A stretch of DNA of 38,867 nucleotides from NCBI GenBank assembly GCA_947631995.1, contig CANRNT010000021.1, positions 1 to 38,867 on the forward strand, written 5' to 3'. The translations under genes and the position numbers were made by a program. Under the pieces are notes generated by a model, which saw nothing but the letters and a program-made list of their open reading frames with translations, searched no databases and was not told the DNA's origin. Shown one piece after another: positions 16,313-25,456 of this stretch. Position 1 is the stretch's first letter. Each line of letters opens with the position of its first letter. Source of the DNA: an uncultured Clostridia bacterium (GTDB lineage Bacteria; Bacillota; Clostridia; Oscillospirales; Ruminococcaceae).

Positions 16313-17683
16313 TTGCAAACGACAGATATGTTCTTTCTATTCTGCTTTCTGCCGCTTTCGGTACTGTTCTCTTTTTTTGAAAGAAGCGCCGAGTATAAAA
16401 ATTTTATTCTGATAATTTTTTCGGTGCTGTTCTTTGCGTGGGGCAGACCTTTCATAGTATGCCTGCTTTTTGTTTCCGTGATATTCGACTGGCTGCTGGG
16501 AATGCTGTGCGGCTCGCAAAAGCCTAAGGCTTTGCGGATAGGCGCGCTCGTCTTAGACCTTATGATGAACGCCGCTCTTTTCGTATGGCTGGGCAGGAAT
16601 TATCTGTTTGAGGGCGCGCTCTCGCTCTCACGCGAGCTGATACCTATAGGCGTGACGTTCTACACGCTGAGGGCATTTTCGTATGTGCTAGACTGTTTCT
16701 GCAAAAGGATACCCGCGGAAAAGAACATATTCTGTTTTATGACGTACATGATATCATTCCCTCTTATGACGGCGGGGCCCATAGTAAGGTACGGCGACAT
16801 ATCAAAGCAGATAAGGGAGCGCGAGGTCAACGGCAAACTGATAGCTGAGGGCATGGAAAGGATCATCATCGGCGCGGCAAAGCTGACAGTAGCCGCTCCG
16901 ATACTTGCGGAGGTAGCCGCCGCAGGGCTTGACAGCGGCGAAGTAACAATATCGGGAAGCTGGATAGGCATGGCGGCATATATACTGCGGCTGTGCATAG
17001 TATGGTCGGGAGCCTGCGATATATCCGTAGGCTGCGGCAGGCTGTTCGGCTTTGTTTATCCCGAAAGCTTCACTTTTATCAAAATGGACGGTTATGTTTC
17101 GGGCATTGCCAAAAGCTTCAACAGCACTCTGAACACGCTGTTCGACGACGCTGTTGTAAAGTCTGTAAACGAAAAAAGCAAGCTTGCGGGATATCTTGCT
17201 ATGATACTCTGCGGAGCTATGATAGGAATGTGGTATCATTCGGGATTGTTTTACGCTGCGGCAGGCGCTGCGGCAGCGATATTTATCATACTGGAAACAC
17301 TTTTCCTTAAAAAGTTCTTTGACGAGCATATCGCGGTTATATCGTGGGTGTATACGCTCGCCGTACTGTTCGCGCTGTTCTCGCTTACAAGGTTCGGAAG
17401 CCTTGCCGAATTAAAAACGTGGGCTGCGGGACTTATAGGAAAAGGAGAACCTTATATACTGAGCGTTGCGCTAAAGGACGTTTTGCTGAAATATATTTTT
17501 GCGCTTGCGGCGCTCACGCTTATATATCTTCCGCCAGTAAGGTATCTTTGCAAAAAGACCGTCACCGAGCTGTCGCAGAGATCTGCGGTATGGTACGGTG
17601 CATTCAGGCTGCTGCGGACAGCGGCTATGTGCTTTTTGCTTTTCCTTACCGCAACGGCTCTTACAGCTTCGCTGATAATATAA
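16313..17683 (+). CDS. MBOAT (AlgI-like) membrane protein lacking catalytic motifs
   Basis: 456 residues, starting with TTG eight bases after GAGGAG; the ATG five codons later has no ribosome site. About ten to twelve membrane segments. Family landmarks are clear: PIGVTFYTLRAFSYVLD, then PLMTAGPIVRYGDI, then DISVGCGRLFGF. AlgI/DltB-like MBOAT proteins O-acetylate exported polymers. Here the RRWHISLSSWF-like loop after GRLFGF is replaced by SFNSTLNTLFDD, and the WHG...YHG catalytic region is GMWYHSGLFYAAAGAAA without the second His. The frame is intact and well expressed by appearance, so it may be a repurposed, non-acylating member. The next gene starts 47 bases on and shows a matching loss. 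Confidence 0.8.
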   Translation: MQTTDMFFLFCFLPLSVLFSFFERSAEYKNFILIIFSVLFFAWGRPFIVCLLFVSVIFDWLLGMLCGSQKPKALRIGALVLDLMMNAALFVWLGRNYLFEGALSLSRELIPIGVTFYTLRAFSYVLDCFCKRIPAEKNIFCFMTYMISFPLMTAGPIVRYGDISKQIREREVNGKLIAEGMERIIIGAAKLTVAAPILAEVAAAGLDSGEVTISGSWIGMAAYILRLCIVWSGACDISVGCGRLFGFVYPESFTFIKMDGYVSGIAKSFNSTLNTLFDDAVVKSVNEKSKLAGYLAMILCGAMIGMWYHSGLFYAAAGAAAAIFIILETLFLKKFFDEHIAVISWVYTLAVLFALFSLTRFGSLAELKTWAAGLIGKGEPYILSVALKDVLLKYIFALAALTLIYLPPVRYLCKKTVTELSQRSAVWYGAFRLLRTAAMCFLLFLTATALTASLII

Positions 17684-17730
17684 AATTCTGCGGTAATCAG
17701 TCTTTGACCGCTTAAAAAGGAGGGTACGAT

Positions 17731-18981
17731 ATGAACAACGACAACGATCTGAACATAAGGCTTACAGCCAACGGTGACAGCGTCGGCGCGAAAAATACGG
17801 ACAGACTTTCAAACGCCGCGTCGGACAACGATCTTGATAAGATAACCCTTTCTGGCTTGTCAAAAACAAATGCGTATGTTCCCGAGGAGATACCCGTTGA
17901 AGAAGCCGCACCCGTTGAAGAAGTTATAGAAGAAACGGTCGAAGAGGCCGCACCCGAGGAAGAAGATATCGAAGAAACGGCAGAAGAAGTCGTACCCGAG
18001 GAAGAAAATGTCGAAGAAGCGGCAGAAGAAGCCGTACCCGAGGAAGAAGTTATCGAAGAAGCGGCAGAAGAAGCCGTACCCGAGGAAGAAGATGTCGAAG
18101 AAGCTCCGGCAGAGATGATGACAAGCGACGGCGAGATAATACCTCCCGCAGGCTCTGCCGTTATCCCCGAGGAAACGGACGACCCCGCAGACGAGGTCTT
18201 TAAAGAGATAGCCGACGACACCGTTCGCGCGCACTATACTTTTATAGAGCTCGCCGCGCTGATGATAACATTCTTTGCTATTGCTCTCACTCTGCTGCTG
18301 ATACGTCAGACAGAGCGCTACGGAGAGGACAACATTCAGTTTTCGTTTGAAAGCTTTTTTAACGGCTCTTACACGCAAGCCATTTCAAACAGATATATAA
18401 ATCAGATGAGATTGGACGATACGATAGCCAAGGCGGCAAGATTTACGGGACATATCTACGGTATAGGCAATAACGATATCCTGCTTCCCGAGATAGCAGA
18501 CCCGTTTTCGCCTGACGACCAGCCGGGCGCAGGCGGAAGCTTTGACCGTCACACGGGAAGCTACACTTCCGCTCCCGTTGTGTCTGCCGAAAGCACAGAC
18601 TCGGTATCCGTAAATGCTTCGGCAACAGGCGTACCCGTAACATTAGGCCCTCCTCCCGTCAGCGTTGAGAACAATTTCACGGGAAAGGTATCGCAATACA
18701 CATCGCTGACTTCGTCATTCACCACAACAGGTGCTTATGTTCCGTCAGCCACAAGGCCGCCCGAAACTCCTCCGTCCGAGTCGTCGTCCGACAGCTCCGA
18801 TGTTTCCACAGATCCGTCCGTGAGCGACAGCGAAACACAGCCGTCGGATAACCCGCCTGTGACAGATCCGTCGTCAGAGCCTACTTCGCCTGAGGATACT
18901 CCGCCGCCCGAAACGCCGTCGGAGACACCTGCGGAAACGACTGTTCCGCCTGCTCCCTCTCCACAGGCTCAGGCACAGTAA
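17731..18981 (+). CDS. Acidic-repeat membrane protein with a DHHW/AlgJ-like N-terminal piece
   Basis: 416 residues behind AAGGAGGG. Residues 1-165 are predicted cytoplasmic and very acidic, with five 14-residue repeats (61-130, pattern PEEExxEEAAEEAV). One membrane helix spans about 170-191. Just outside is FSFESFFNGSYTQAISNRYINQMRLDD (about 204-230, given here as FSFESFF, GSYTQAI and NQMRLDD). That resembles the start of DHHW/AlgJ-like partner proteins of MBOAT transferases, whose usual pattern is a FS.. SFFDGSY .. DQFPFRD stretch. The SGNH/DHHW hydrolase domain that should follow is absent. In its place is a disordered Pro/Ser/Thr-rich tail (about 250-416), as in wall-exposed proteins. No catalytic motif is visible; a scaffold or partner of the MBOAT-like protein is my inference. 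Confidence 0.7.
   Translation: MNNDNDLNIRLTANGDSVGAKNTDRLSNAASDNDLDKITLSGLSKTNAYVPEEIPVEEAAPVEEVIEETVEEAAPEEEDIEETAEEVVPEEENVEEAAEEAVPEEEVIEEAAEEAVPEEEDVEEAPAEMMTSDGEIIPPAGSAVIPEETDDPADEVFKEIADDTVRAHYTFIELAALMITFFAIALTLLLIRQTERYGEDNIQFSFESFFNGSYTQAISNRYINQMRLDDTIAKAARFTGHIYGIGNNDILLPEIADPFSPDDQPGAGGSFDRHTGSYTSAPVVSAESTDSVSVNASATGVPVTLGPPPVSVENNFTGKVSQYTSLTSSFTTTGAYVPSATRPPETPPSESSSDSSDVSTDPSVSDSETQPSDNPPVTDPSSEPTSPEDTPPPETPSETPAETTVPPAPSPQAQAQ
17911..18120 (+). repeat. Five 42-bp in-frame tandem repeats
   Basis: The units code for 14-residue blocks beginning with Pro and rich in Glu. Units three and four are nearly identical in DNA, which points to recent slippage or duplication. Confidence 0.8.
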
Positions 18982-18993
18982 AGCGTAAAGCAT

Positions 18994-19950
18994 ATGAACA
19001 GCATAAAGGATAATCCGTTCGCATACTCGCGCGACAACAAAAGATATCACACATACAATCACTATCTGCGCGGACGGTTCGGTAAAAAGGTATCCAAAAT
19101 ATCATTAAATCTGGGGCTTTCCTGTCCCAACCGCGACGGGGTCAAGGGTATCGGGGGCTGTATATTCTGCTCTCGCTCTTTGAGCGGCGACTTCGGCGGC
19201 GACCCGTCGCAGAGCATTGAAAGGCAGTTTGAGGATATAAGGATGAAAATGCGCGGCAAGTGGCAGGAGAGCCTTTATATCGCGTATTTTCAGGCGGGCA
19301 CAAACACTTATGCCGACACCGCTTTTCTGAAAAAGGCGTTTGAAAAGGCTTTGACGCTCGATAATGTTGTAGGGCTGAGCATTGCCACCAGAGCAGACTG
19401 TATTGACGAGCAAAAAGCCGATATGCTCGCGGAGCTTTCCGAAAAGACATATCTGGTAGTTGAATTGGGTCTGCAAACGATACACGACAGTACGGCGCAG
19501 CTGATAAACCGCTGTCACACATACCGTGATTTTCTGCAGGGATATGAACTGCTGACAAAGCGCGGCATAAACGTTTGTATACATCTTATAAACGCTCTGC
19601 CGCACGAGGACAGGGATATGATGTTTTCTACCGCGCGCGAGGTCGGTCTGCTGCGTCCGCACGCCGTAAAGCTGCACCTGCTGCACGTTCTGAAAGGTAC
19701 GCCGCTGGCTGATATGTTCCTCAGCGGAGAGTATCAGCCTATGGACATGGACGAATATATAGACATCGTATGCGGTCAGTTGGAGCTTTTCCCACCCGAG
19801 ACCGTCATAGAACGCGTTACGGGCGACGGGGCAAAGGCAGATCTCCTCGCGCCTTTATGGAGCCTGAAAAAATTCTGCGTCATGAACGGCATAGACAAGG
19901 AATTGGGCAGGCGAAACAGCTTTCAAGGGCGGCTGTTTCAGTCGGAATAA
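18994..19950 (+). CDS. Radical SAM protein, TIGR01212 (YtqA/YhcC) family
   Basis: 318 residues. The N-terminus carries the family's cluster motif, with Cys in LSCPNRDG followed by GGCIFC; three cysteines bind the 4Fe-4S cluster that cleaves S-adenosylmethionine. Further motifs VGLSIATRADC, VELGLQTI and HLINALPHED fit the TIM-barrel core. The Bacillus homologue lies next to a tRNA methyltransferase-like gene, but no substrate is established here. It starts 12 bases after the preceding gene with only a weak ribosome site, so it probably shares that transcript. There is no functional link to the MBOAT-like protein that I can see. Confidence 0.88.
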   Translation: MNSIKDNPFAYSRDNKRYHTYNHYLRGRFGKKVSKISLNLGLSCPNRDGVKGIGGCIFCSRSLSGDFGGDPSQSIERQFEDIRMKMRGKWQESLYIAYFQAGTNTYADTAFLKKAFEKALTLDNVVGLSIATRADCIDEQKADMLAELSEKTYLVVELGLQTIHDSTAQLINRCHTYRDFLQGYELLTKRGINVCIHLINALPHEDRDMMFSTAREVGLLRPHAVKLHLLHVLKGTPLADMFLSGEYQPMDMDEYIDIVCGQLELFPPETVIERVTGDGAKADLLAPLWSLKKFCVMNGIDKELGRRNSFQGRLFQSE

Positions 19951-19960
19951 ATGTAGTATG

Positions 19961-19998
19961 AAAAACAAAAAGAAGCGGTACTTAGCGTACTGCTTCTT
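19961..19998 (-). terminator. Terminator at the end of the fatty-acid operon
   Basis: Stem AAGAAGC-x-GTAC / GTAC-x-GCTTCTT with a 5-base loop. On the minus strand TTTTTGTTTTT follows, making a standard intrinsic terminator. On the plus strand the tail (TATTATTTG) is weaker, but it may also end the radical SAM transcript. Confidence 0.8.
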
Positions 19999-20051
19999 TA
20001 TTATTTGATATATACGATAACGCCCTGTTTCAGCGCAAACGGCGAGCAGCG

Positions 20052-21698
20052 TCAGTTTTCCTCTGCCATTTTGCGCAGCTCTGTCTTGCGTATCTTGCCG
20101 CTTATGGTCTTTGGCATTTCGTCAACTATCTGCAACACTCTTATCCACTTATACTCTGCGAGCTTTGAGTTGCAGAAGTTCTTTATGTCGTTCTCCAACT
20201 GCTTTGACGGCTCATATCCGCTCGAAAGAACCACGACGGCTTTTATCGCCTGACCTCTGAGCTTGTCGGGTATACCGATAACTCCGCACTCCATAACGGC
20301 GGGGTGCTCCATGAGCACGTTTTCTATCTCGGACGGCCCTACTCTGTATCCGCCTGTTTTTATAATGTCGTCAAATCTGCCGTTGAACCAGTAAAGACCG
20401 TTCTCATCGCGCCAAGCGGAGTCGCCCGTATGGTACGCGCCGCCGCGCCAAGCGTAAGCCTGCTGTTCCTCGTTGTCGAGATACTGACAGAAAATGCCCG
20501 GCTGTCTGCCGCCCTGCGGAGGGATAACTACTATCTCGCCTATCTCGCCGTCCTTGACCTTTTGGCAGTCCTTGTCCCAAAGCTCTATATTATACAGCGG
20601 ATTTACCCTGCCCATAGAGCCGTGAGTAGGCTCATAGCCTGTCATATTGCCGAGCAGCAGAGTTGATTCCGTCTGCCCGAAGCCCTCGTATATAGGCATA
20701 CCCGTTTTTTCCTCGAACAGCCTGAACACCTCGGCGGCGAGCATTTCGCCCGCGGTGGAGCAATGCTTCAGGTTCGGCATTTCTGGTATATCCTTGCGCA
20801 CCAGATATCTGTACACCGTCGGCGGAGCGCAGAAAGACGTCACGCCGTAGCGGTTTATTATCGTGATGAGGTTTTTCGGCTCGAAGTTGTCAAAGTCGTA
20901 CACCATTATCGCGCTGCCTACCGCCCACTGACCGTAAATCTTTCCCCAGGAAGCTTTTGCCCAGCCTGTCTCGGCTACGGTAAAGTGCAGACCGTTGTCC
21001 TCAGCCTGCTGCCAGTATTTCGCGGTAGGAACGTGCGCCAGAGGGTAGGAATGGTCGTGCATAACGCCCTTGGGATATCCCGTAGTACCCGATGTAAAAT
21101 ACATCAGCATAGGCTCGTAAAGCTGCGTGGGTATACGCTCCCAGTTATCGTCAGCCTTTTCTATCGCGTCGTCGAAGTTCTCAAAGCCATCGGCATTTCC
21201 CTGCGCGCACCAAAGCTTACAGCTCTCCAGCTGCGACTTCTCCACCGCCGCAAGCACCTTTTGAGGAAAATCGTTCTGCGCGGTGCAGAGTACAGCTTTT
21301 GCCTTTGAGCAGTTCAGTCGGTAAACAAGGTCATCGACGGTAAGCTGATTTGTAGCGGGAATAGCCACAACTCCCAGCTTCAGCAGCGCAACGACGGCTA
21401 TCCAGTATTCGTAATGGCGCTTGAGAACGAGCAGCACCCTGTCGCCCTTTTTAAGTCCCGCCGCTTTGAACACATTTGCAGCCTTGTCGCTGAGCCTTTT
21501 GATATCGCCGAAGGAAAATATCCTCTCTTCATTTTCGGTGTTGCACCACACCAAAGCTCTCTTATCGGGTTCTTCCTTAGCGATAGCGTCAACTATATCG
21601 TATCCGAAGTTGAAATTATCAGGCAAATTCAGCTTAAACTCTGTAAGCCTGCCGTTTTCGTCTACCTTTTCATAGCAGTATTTCTGATATATGCTCAT
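20052..21698 (-). CDS. AMP-forming acyl-CoA synthetase
   Basis: 548 residues. ANL-superfamily motifs are present: MYFTSGTTGYPKGV (AMP/phosphate loop), YEGFGQTE, YHTGDSAWRDENGLYWFNGR, and GKIRKTEL with the C-terminal catalytic Lys. The layout is close to medium-chain acyl-CoA and acetyl-CoA synthetases, which make acyl-CoA from a free acid, ATP and CoA through an acyl-adenylate. It is the last gene of the fatty-acid operon, 42 bases after accA and before the terminator. This place suggests it feeds acetate or another short acid into the pathway, or activates exogenous fatty acids. Chain length cannot be read from the sequence. Confidence 0.88.
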   Translation of the reverse strand: MSIYQKYCYEKVDENGRLTEFKLNLPDNFNFGYDIVDAIAKEEPDKRALVWCNTENEERIFSFGDIKRLSDKAANVFKAAGLKKGDRVLLVLKRHYEYWIAVVALLKLGVVAIPATNQLTVDDLVYRLNCSKAKAVLCTAQNDFPQKVLAAVEKSQLESCKLWCAQGNADGFENFDDAIEKADDNWERIPTQLYEPMLMYFTSGTTGYPKGVMHDHSYPLAHVPTAKYWQQAEDNGLHFTVAETGWAKASWGKIYGQWAVGSAIMVYDFDNFEPKNLITIINRYGVTSFCAPPTVYRYLVRKDIPEMPNLKHCSTAGEMLAAEVFRLFEEKTGMPIYEGFGQTESTLLLGNMTGYEPTHGSMGRVNPLYNIELWDKDCQKVKDGEIGEIVVIPPQGGRQPGIFCQYLDNEEQQAYAWRGGAYHTGDSAWRDENGLYWFNGRFDDIIKTGGYRVGPSEIENVLMEHPAVMECGVIGIPDKLRGQAIKAVVVLSSGYEPSKQLENDIKNFCNSKLAEYKWIRVLQIVDEMPKTISGKIRKTELRKMAEEN

Positions 21699-21740
21699 AA
21701 TTTAATACCTTTTTTCTTTACTTATTTTACAATGCGCCGA

Positions 21741-22538
21741 TCATTCGGTCGGCACGGTCTTCATTTCGCTGCCTATCCTGCGAAACCTGTCATAACGCTT
21801 CTGTATAAGCTCTGGGTCTTGTGAAAGCTCTGCTATCTCGTCGCAAAGCTGTTTGCGTATCCTATCATAGAAAGGCTTTGTGCCGATATCCTTTTCGGAT
21901 ATGACCTCTTCAACAATGCCCAGAAACTTTGCGTCCTCAGCCGTAAGTCTCAGACTTGCGGCGGCTGCTTCGGCTTTTGCAGCGTCCTTCCAGAGTATGC
22001 TAGCGCAGCCCTCGGGCGATATTACCGAATACACGGAATTTTGCAGCATCCATACTCTGTCGGCTACCGCCAGAGCCAAAGCTCCTCCGCTTCCGCCCTC
22101 GCCGATGAGTATAGAGATAACGGGCACACAGAGCGTTGACATTTCCATAAGGTTCTCTGCAATTGCCTGACCCTGACCTCTTTCCTCCGCTCCTATACCG
22201 CAGTATGCGCCTGAGGTATCAATAAAGCAAACTATCGGTCTGCCGAACTTTTCCGCCTGCTTCATAAGCCGCAGAGCCTTTCTGTAACCCTCGGGATTGG
22301 GAGCGCCGAAGTTGCGCGCTACTCTTTCCTTTGTCGTATGACCCTTGTCAATGGCTACAACAGTAACGGGTGCGCCGTCAAGGCGCGCTATACCGCCTAT
22401 GATAGCGGCGTCGTCGGAAAATCTTCTGTCGCCGTGCAGCTCAATAAAATTCGTAAAAATATTTCTGATATAATCTCCGCCCGTAGGTCTGTTGATACTG
22501 CGGGCTTGTTTTACTTTGTCATAAGGCGTCTGACTCAT
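21741..22538 (-). CDS. accA: Acetyl-CoA carboxylase carboxyltransferase, alpha subunit
   Basis: 265 residues, shorter than the Escherichia coli protein (319) because the N-terminal helical region is reduced, as in many Firmicutes. The crotonase-fold core is intact: FIDTSGAYCGIGAEERGQ, ILIGEGGSGGALALAVAD, SVISPEGCASILWKD. With AccD it moves the carboxyl group from carboxybiotin to acetyl-CoA, giving malonyl-CoA. The start follows the accD stop by 4 bases, so the two subunits are made in step. Confidence 0.95.
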   Translation of the reverse strand: MSQTPYDKVKQARSINRPTGGDYIRNIFTNFIELHGDRRFSDDAAIIGGIARLDGAPVTVVAIDKGHTTKERVARNFGAPNPEGYRKALRLMKQAEKFGRPIVCFIDTSGAYCGIGAEERGQGQAIAENLMEMSTLCVPVISILIGEGGSGGALALAVADRVWMLQNSVYSVISPEGCASILWKDAAKAEAAAASLRLTAEDAKFLGIVEEVISEKDIGTKPFYDRIRKQLCDEIAELSQDPELIQKRYDRFRRIGSEMKTVPTE

Positions 22539-22542
22539 TGTC

Positions 22543-23394
22543 TTAACCTCCGTTATGAATTTTCAGAAGCTCCGTGAGCAGCCTCTTCTGGTCTTTTCTC
22601 GGGATTATCTGGTCGATAAATCCGTGCTTCAGCACAAACTCCGACTTCTGGAAGCCCTTTGGCAGAGCTTTTTTGGTCGTCTGCTCAATAACTCTCGCTC
22701 CCGCAAAGCCGACTATCGCGTCAGGCTCGGCGAGAATGATATCCGCTTCCATAGCGAAGCTTGCCGTAACTCCGCCTGTTGTGGGGTCGGTAAGCACAGC
22801 AATATAAAGCAGTCCTGCGTCGCTGTGACGCTTTACCGCCGCGCTCGTTTTAGCCATCTGCATAAGGGAGACCAGTCCCTCCTGCATTCTCGCGCCGCCC
22901 GAAACGGTATAGCCTATAACGGGCAGTCTGTTCTCCAGAGCGTACTCAAACAGCCGCGTTATCTTTTCGCCGACAACGCTGCCCATGCTTCCCATCATGA
23001 AGTAAGGCTCCATAACGAAAAGACAGCAATCCTGCTTGCCTATCTGTGCCGTTCCGCATATCACGCCCTCGGTCTCGCCACTTGCGTTGCCGACGGTCTC
23101 CAGCTTTTGCTGATAGCCGGGGAACAGCAGCGGGTCGGTTGACCGCAGGTCGGGATACATCTCCTTGAACGTTCCCTTATCCACCGTCATGTTTATGCGG
23201 TGGCGCGCTTTCATACGGAAATGATATCCGCACGGACACACCAACTGATTTGCCCAAAGCTGGCTGAGCGGTATCTCCTTATGACAGTTGGGGCAGGTCT
23301 TTTCGGGTTCGCCCGCGTCCTGGTGGACAGGAGCTGCATTTCTTCCGCCCTCCTCCAACTGGTTTTTCGGTTTCAGAAAATTCAGTAATGCCAT
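22543..23394 (-). CDS. accD: Acetyl-CoA carboxylase carboxyltransferase, beta subunit
   Basis: Start set at ATG 23394, giving 283 residues, the usual length. The open frame extends far upstream through the hairpin repeat, but that part is not protein-like and the family begins with a short MALLNFLKPK-type leader. A four-Cys zinc ribbon (CPNC ... CPCG) is followed by the crotonase-fold domain (GYTVSGGARMQEG, DPTTGGVTASFAM, GFAGARVIEQT). The ribosome site is weak (GGTG). The 732-base gap to accC holds repeat copy B, so expression of accD-accA may depend on an internal promoter or on read-through. Confidence 0.94.
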   Translation of the reverse strand: MALLNFLKPKNQLEEGGRNAAPVHQDAGEPEKTCPNCHKEIPLSQLWANQLVCPCGYHFRMKARHRINMTVDKGTFKEMYPDLRSTDPLLFPGYQQKLETVGNASGETEGVICGTAQIGKQDCCLFVMEPYFMMGSMGSVVGEKITRLFEYALENRLPVIGYTVSGGARMQEGLVSLMQMAKTSAAVKRHSDAGLLYIAVLTDPTTGGVTASFAMEADIILAEPDAIVGFAGARVIEQTTKKALPKGFQKSEFVLKHGFIDQIIPRKDQKRLLTELLKIHNGG

Positions 23395-23503
23395 TTTATT
23401 TTCACCAACCAAATAAAATTTTTGTATCTGTTTAATATTAATGCTCATTGCGGCGTAGCCTGAGGAGCAGTCCAACGCCCATAGTACACAAAGGTTATAA
23501 ACC

Positions 23504-23821
23504 CTGTCAAGAACGTGAAAGTTTTCGGTCAAGCTCTTTTTTACAGTTGCTGCGCAACTGCCAAGGCTTGCAGGGGTACGGGGGCGGCGCCCCCGAAAAC
23601 GCGTTAGGCGCTCTGCAAGAGGTGAATTTATAAACAGTCCGGTGGACTGTTTATAAAGAGGGCAGCGGTCGCAAGCGACCGCGGAAAGAATTATTTCGCT
23701 TTTAATTTTTGGTGCGAAATAATTCTTCAGGCGTTCCCAACGGGAACGCTGTGCTCTTGCAAGAGAGAGCCTCTCCTTTGAGAAGCCATATCTCTCTTTC
23801 CGCGTTCCATTCTGGAACGCC
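23504..23821 (+). repeat. Modular hairpin repeat, copy B
   Basis: Forward copy with CTGTCAAGAA at its start, GGGGGCGGCGCCCCC (about 23580-23595), an AT-rich hairpin with arms TTTATAAACAGTCC and its complement (23627-23657), and a GCGTTCC/GGAACGC hairpin at the end. Unlike the other copies it carries three extra hairpins after the AT-rich one: GCGGTCGC/GCGACCGC, AGAATTATTTCGC/GCGAAATAATTCT and GCGTTCCC/GGGAACGC. Confidence 0.85.
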
Positions 23822-24015
23822 GTGCTATGTGAAAAAATTATATAAAACAAATCTATTGAATGTCCCTACCTACTGTCTTCCTCTAAAAAGGGAGTGGAAG
23901 AATATTCTGCCAACACGCTTTCTTTTGGGACGGTTAGGGGGAGAGGTTGATTTTGCGGGGCAAGTAATGATAGCACTCTTTGACCAACTGCTTGTGGCGA
24001 TCAACGTGTGCGCTC

Positions 24016-24055
24016 GGAAGAAGCCTCGCAGAGGGTTCTTCTGCACTTGACCGAC
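24016..24055 (+). repeat. 40-base repeat, copy 1
   Basis: Identical over 40 bases to 28766-28805. Begins GGAAGAAGCCTCGCAGAG and contains an AGAAGCC/GGTTCTTCT hairpin, then TTGACCG, which pairs with a CGGTCAA just beyond. Both copies lie in gaps of the fatty-acid operon. Confidence 0.85.
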
Positions 24056-24126
24056 TGCTTGTCAGGCGGTCAATGTGTGAGCGCCGCGCGTAAGCGCAAA
24101 TAATTAGCACGCGCCAAAGCAAAGCT

Positions 24127-25434
24127 TTATCTGTTACCCATAAAAGTCAGGTCATAATCCCCCGAAATAAATCGGTCGTCGTCAATGATACGCAGTTGCT
24201 CTTCGATGTTCGTAGCTATGCCCTCTATCACAAGCTCGCACAGCGCCGCGCGCATTTTTCGCAGAGCTTCCTCTCTCGTACCTGCGTGCACTATCAGCTT
24301 GCCTACGAGCGAGTCGTAATACGGCGACACAGACACGCCCTCGACAAGGCTCGTATCGAACCTCACAAACGGGCCGCCCGGTATGTGCAGCATACCGAGA
24401 GTACCGCAGCTTTGGGCATTTATCCTGCACTCTATCGCACTTCCGCGCATACGGATATTTTTCTGCTCAAAGTTTATATCTATGCCCGCGGCTATTCGTA
24501 TCTGCCACTTTACAAGGTCAATGCCCGTAAGCATTTCGGTGACGCAATGCTCCACCTGCAAGCGCACGTTCATCTCCATGAACCAGAAATTCCCCTCTTT
24601 ATCAAGCAGAAATTCCAGCGTTCCCAGACCAACATAGCCTATCTTCTTTACGGCGTCGATCGCAAGCTCTATTATCCTGTCACGTTTTTCCTTGTCTACT
24701 GCGGGAGACGGTGTTTCTTCAATAAGCTTCTGATTACGCCTCTGCATAGAGCAGTCGCGCTCGCCAAGGCACACGACGTTGCCGTCCTCGTCAGCCATTA
24801 TCTGCAATTCAACGTGCCGCGCAGGGAAAACGTATTTTTCCAGATACACAGAACCGTCGCCGAAAGCCGAAGCAGCCTCTGCGGTCGCCTGCATATAGTT
24901 ATCTTCAATCTCGTCCTCGCTGCGGATAAGCCTTATACCTCTTCCGCCGCCGCCCGCGCACGCCTTGAGCATAACCGGATAACCCAGCTTTTCAGCGGCT
25001 TTCTTCGCTTCGTCCACCGATGACAGAGCCTTTGTTCCCGGTATTACGGTAAGACCCGTATCGGCGATAAGCTCTTTCAGCACCGCCTTGTCGCTGAGCC
25101 TTTCCATTCCCTCGGGGTCGGGACCTATGAAAACTATGCCGTTCTTTCGGCAAAGACGTGCAAAATGCGCGTTTTCGGACAAAAATCCGTAGCCGGGGTG
25201 TATCGCCTGAGCGCCCGACAGCAGAGCCGTGCTGATTATCTGATTTTCGTTCAGATAGCTTTCGCTCGCTTCCGCAGCGCCTATGCAGTAGCTCTCGTCC
25301 GCAAGGGCAACGTGCAGAGCGTTTTTATCCGCCTGCGAATACACCGCAACGGTGGCAATGCCCATTTCCTTGCAGGCTCTTATTATCCTGACCGCTATCT
25401 CGCCGCGGTTAGCGATAAGTATTTTTGAAAACAT
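24127..25434 (-). CDS. accC: Acetyl-CoA carboxylase, biotin carboxylase subunit
   Basis: 435 residues, slightly shorter than the usual 445-450. It carboxylates the biotin on AccB using ATP and bicarbonate. ATP-grasp features are in order: the N-terminal ILIANRGEIAVRIIRAC, HPGYGFLSENA, the glycine-rich lid ACAGGGGRGIRL, ERDCSMQRRNQK, and FMEMNVRLQVEHCVTE with the metal-binding Glu and catalytic Arg. Starts 22 bases after fabZ. It is separated from accD by a repeat-filled gap. Confidence 0.95.
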   Translation of the reverse strand: MFSKILIANRGEIAVRIIRACKEMGIATVAVYSQADKNALHVALADESYCIGAAEASESYLNENQIISTALLSGAQAIHPGYGFLSENAHFARLCRKNGIVFIGPDPEGMERLSDKAVLKELIADTGLTVIPGTKALSSVDEAKKAAEKLGYPVMLKACAGGGGRGIRLIRSEDEIEDNYMQATAEAASAFGDGSVYLEKYVFPARHVELQIMADEDGNVVCLGERDCSMQRRNQKLIEETPSPAVDKEKRDRIIELAIDAVKKIGYVGLGTLEFLLDKEGNFWFMEMNVRLQVEHCVTEMLTGIDLVKWQIRIAAGIDINFEQKNIRMRGSAIECRINAQSCGTLGMLHIPGGPFVRFDTSLVEGVSVSPYYDSLVGKLIVHAGTREEALRKMRAALCELVIEGIATNIEEQLRIIDDDRFISGDYDLTFMGNR

Positions 25435-25456
25435 TTCTCAATCTCCGCTTCGCAGA

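Larger units (their letters stand above)
23395..24126. other. Repeat-filled gap between accC and accD
   Basis: No gene. It holds modular hairpin repeat copy B (23504-23821), a 40-base repeat at 24016-24055 shared with 28766-28805, and related TTGACC/GGTCAA-type hairpins near 23978 and 24047. Confidence 0.75.

Noticed and set aside
22543-23850. Long accD open frame reaching into the repeat
   Set aside because: The extra 152 codons translate hairpin repeat DNA, have no ribosome site and do not match AccD; start set at 23394.
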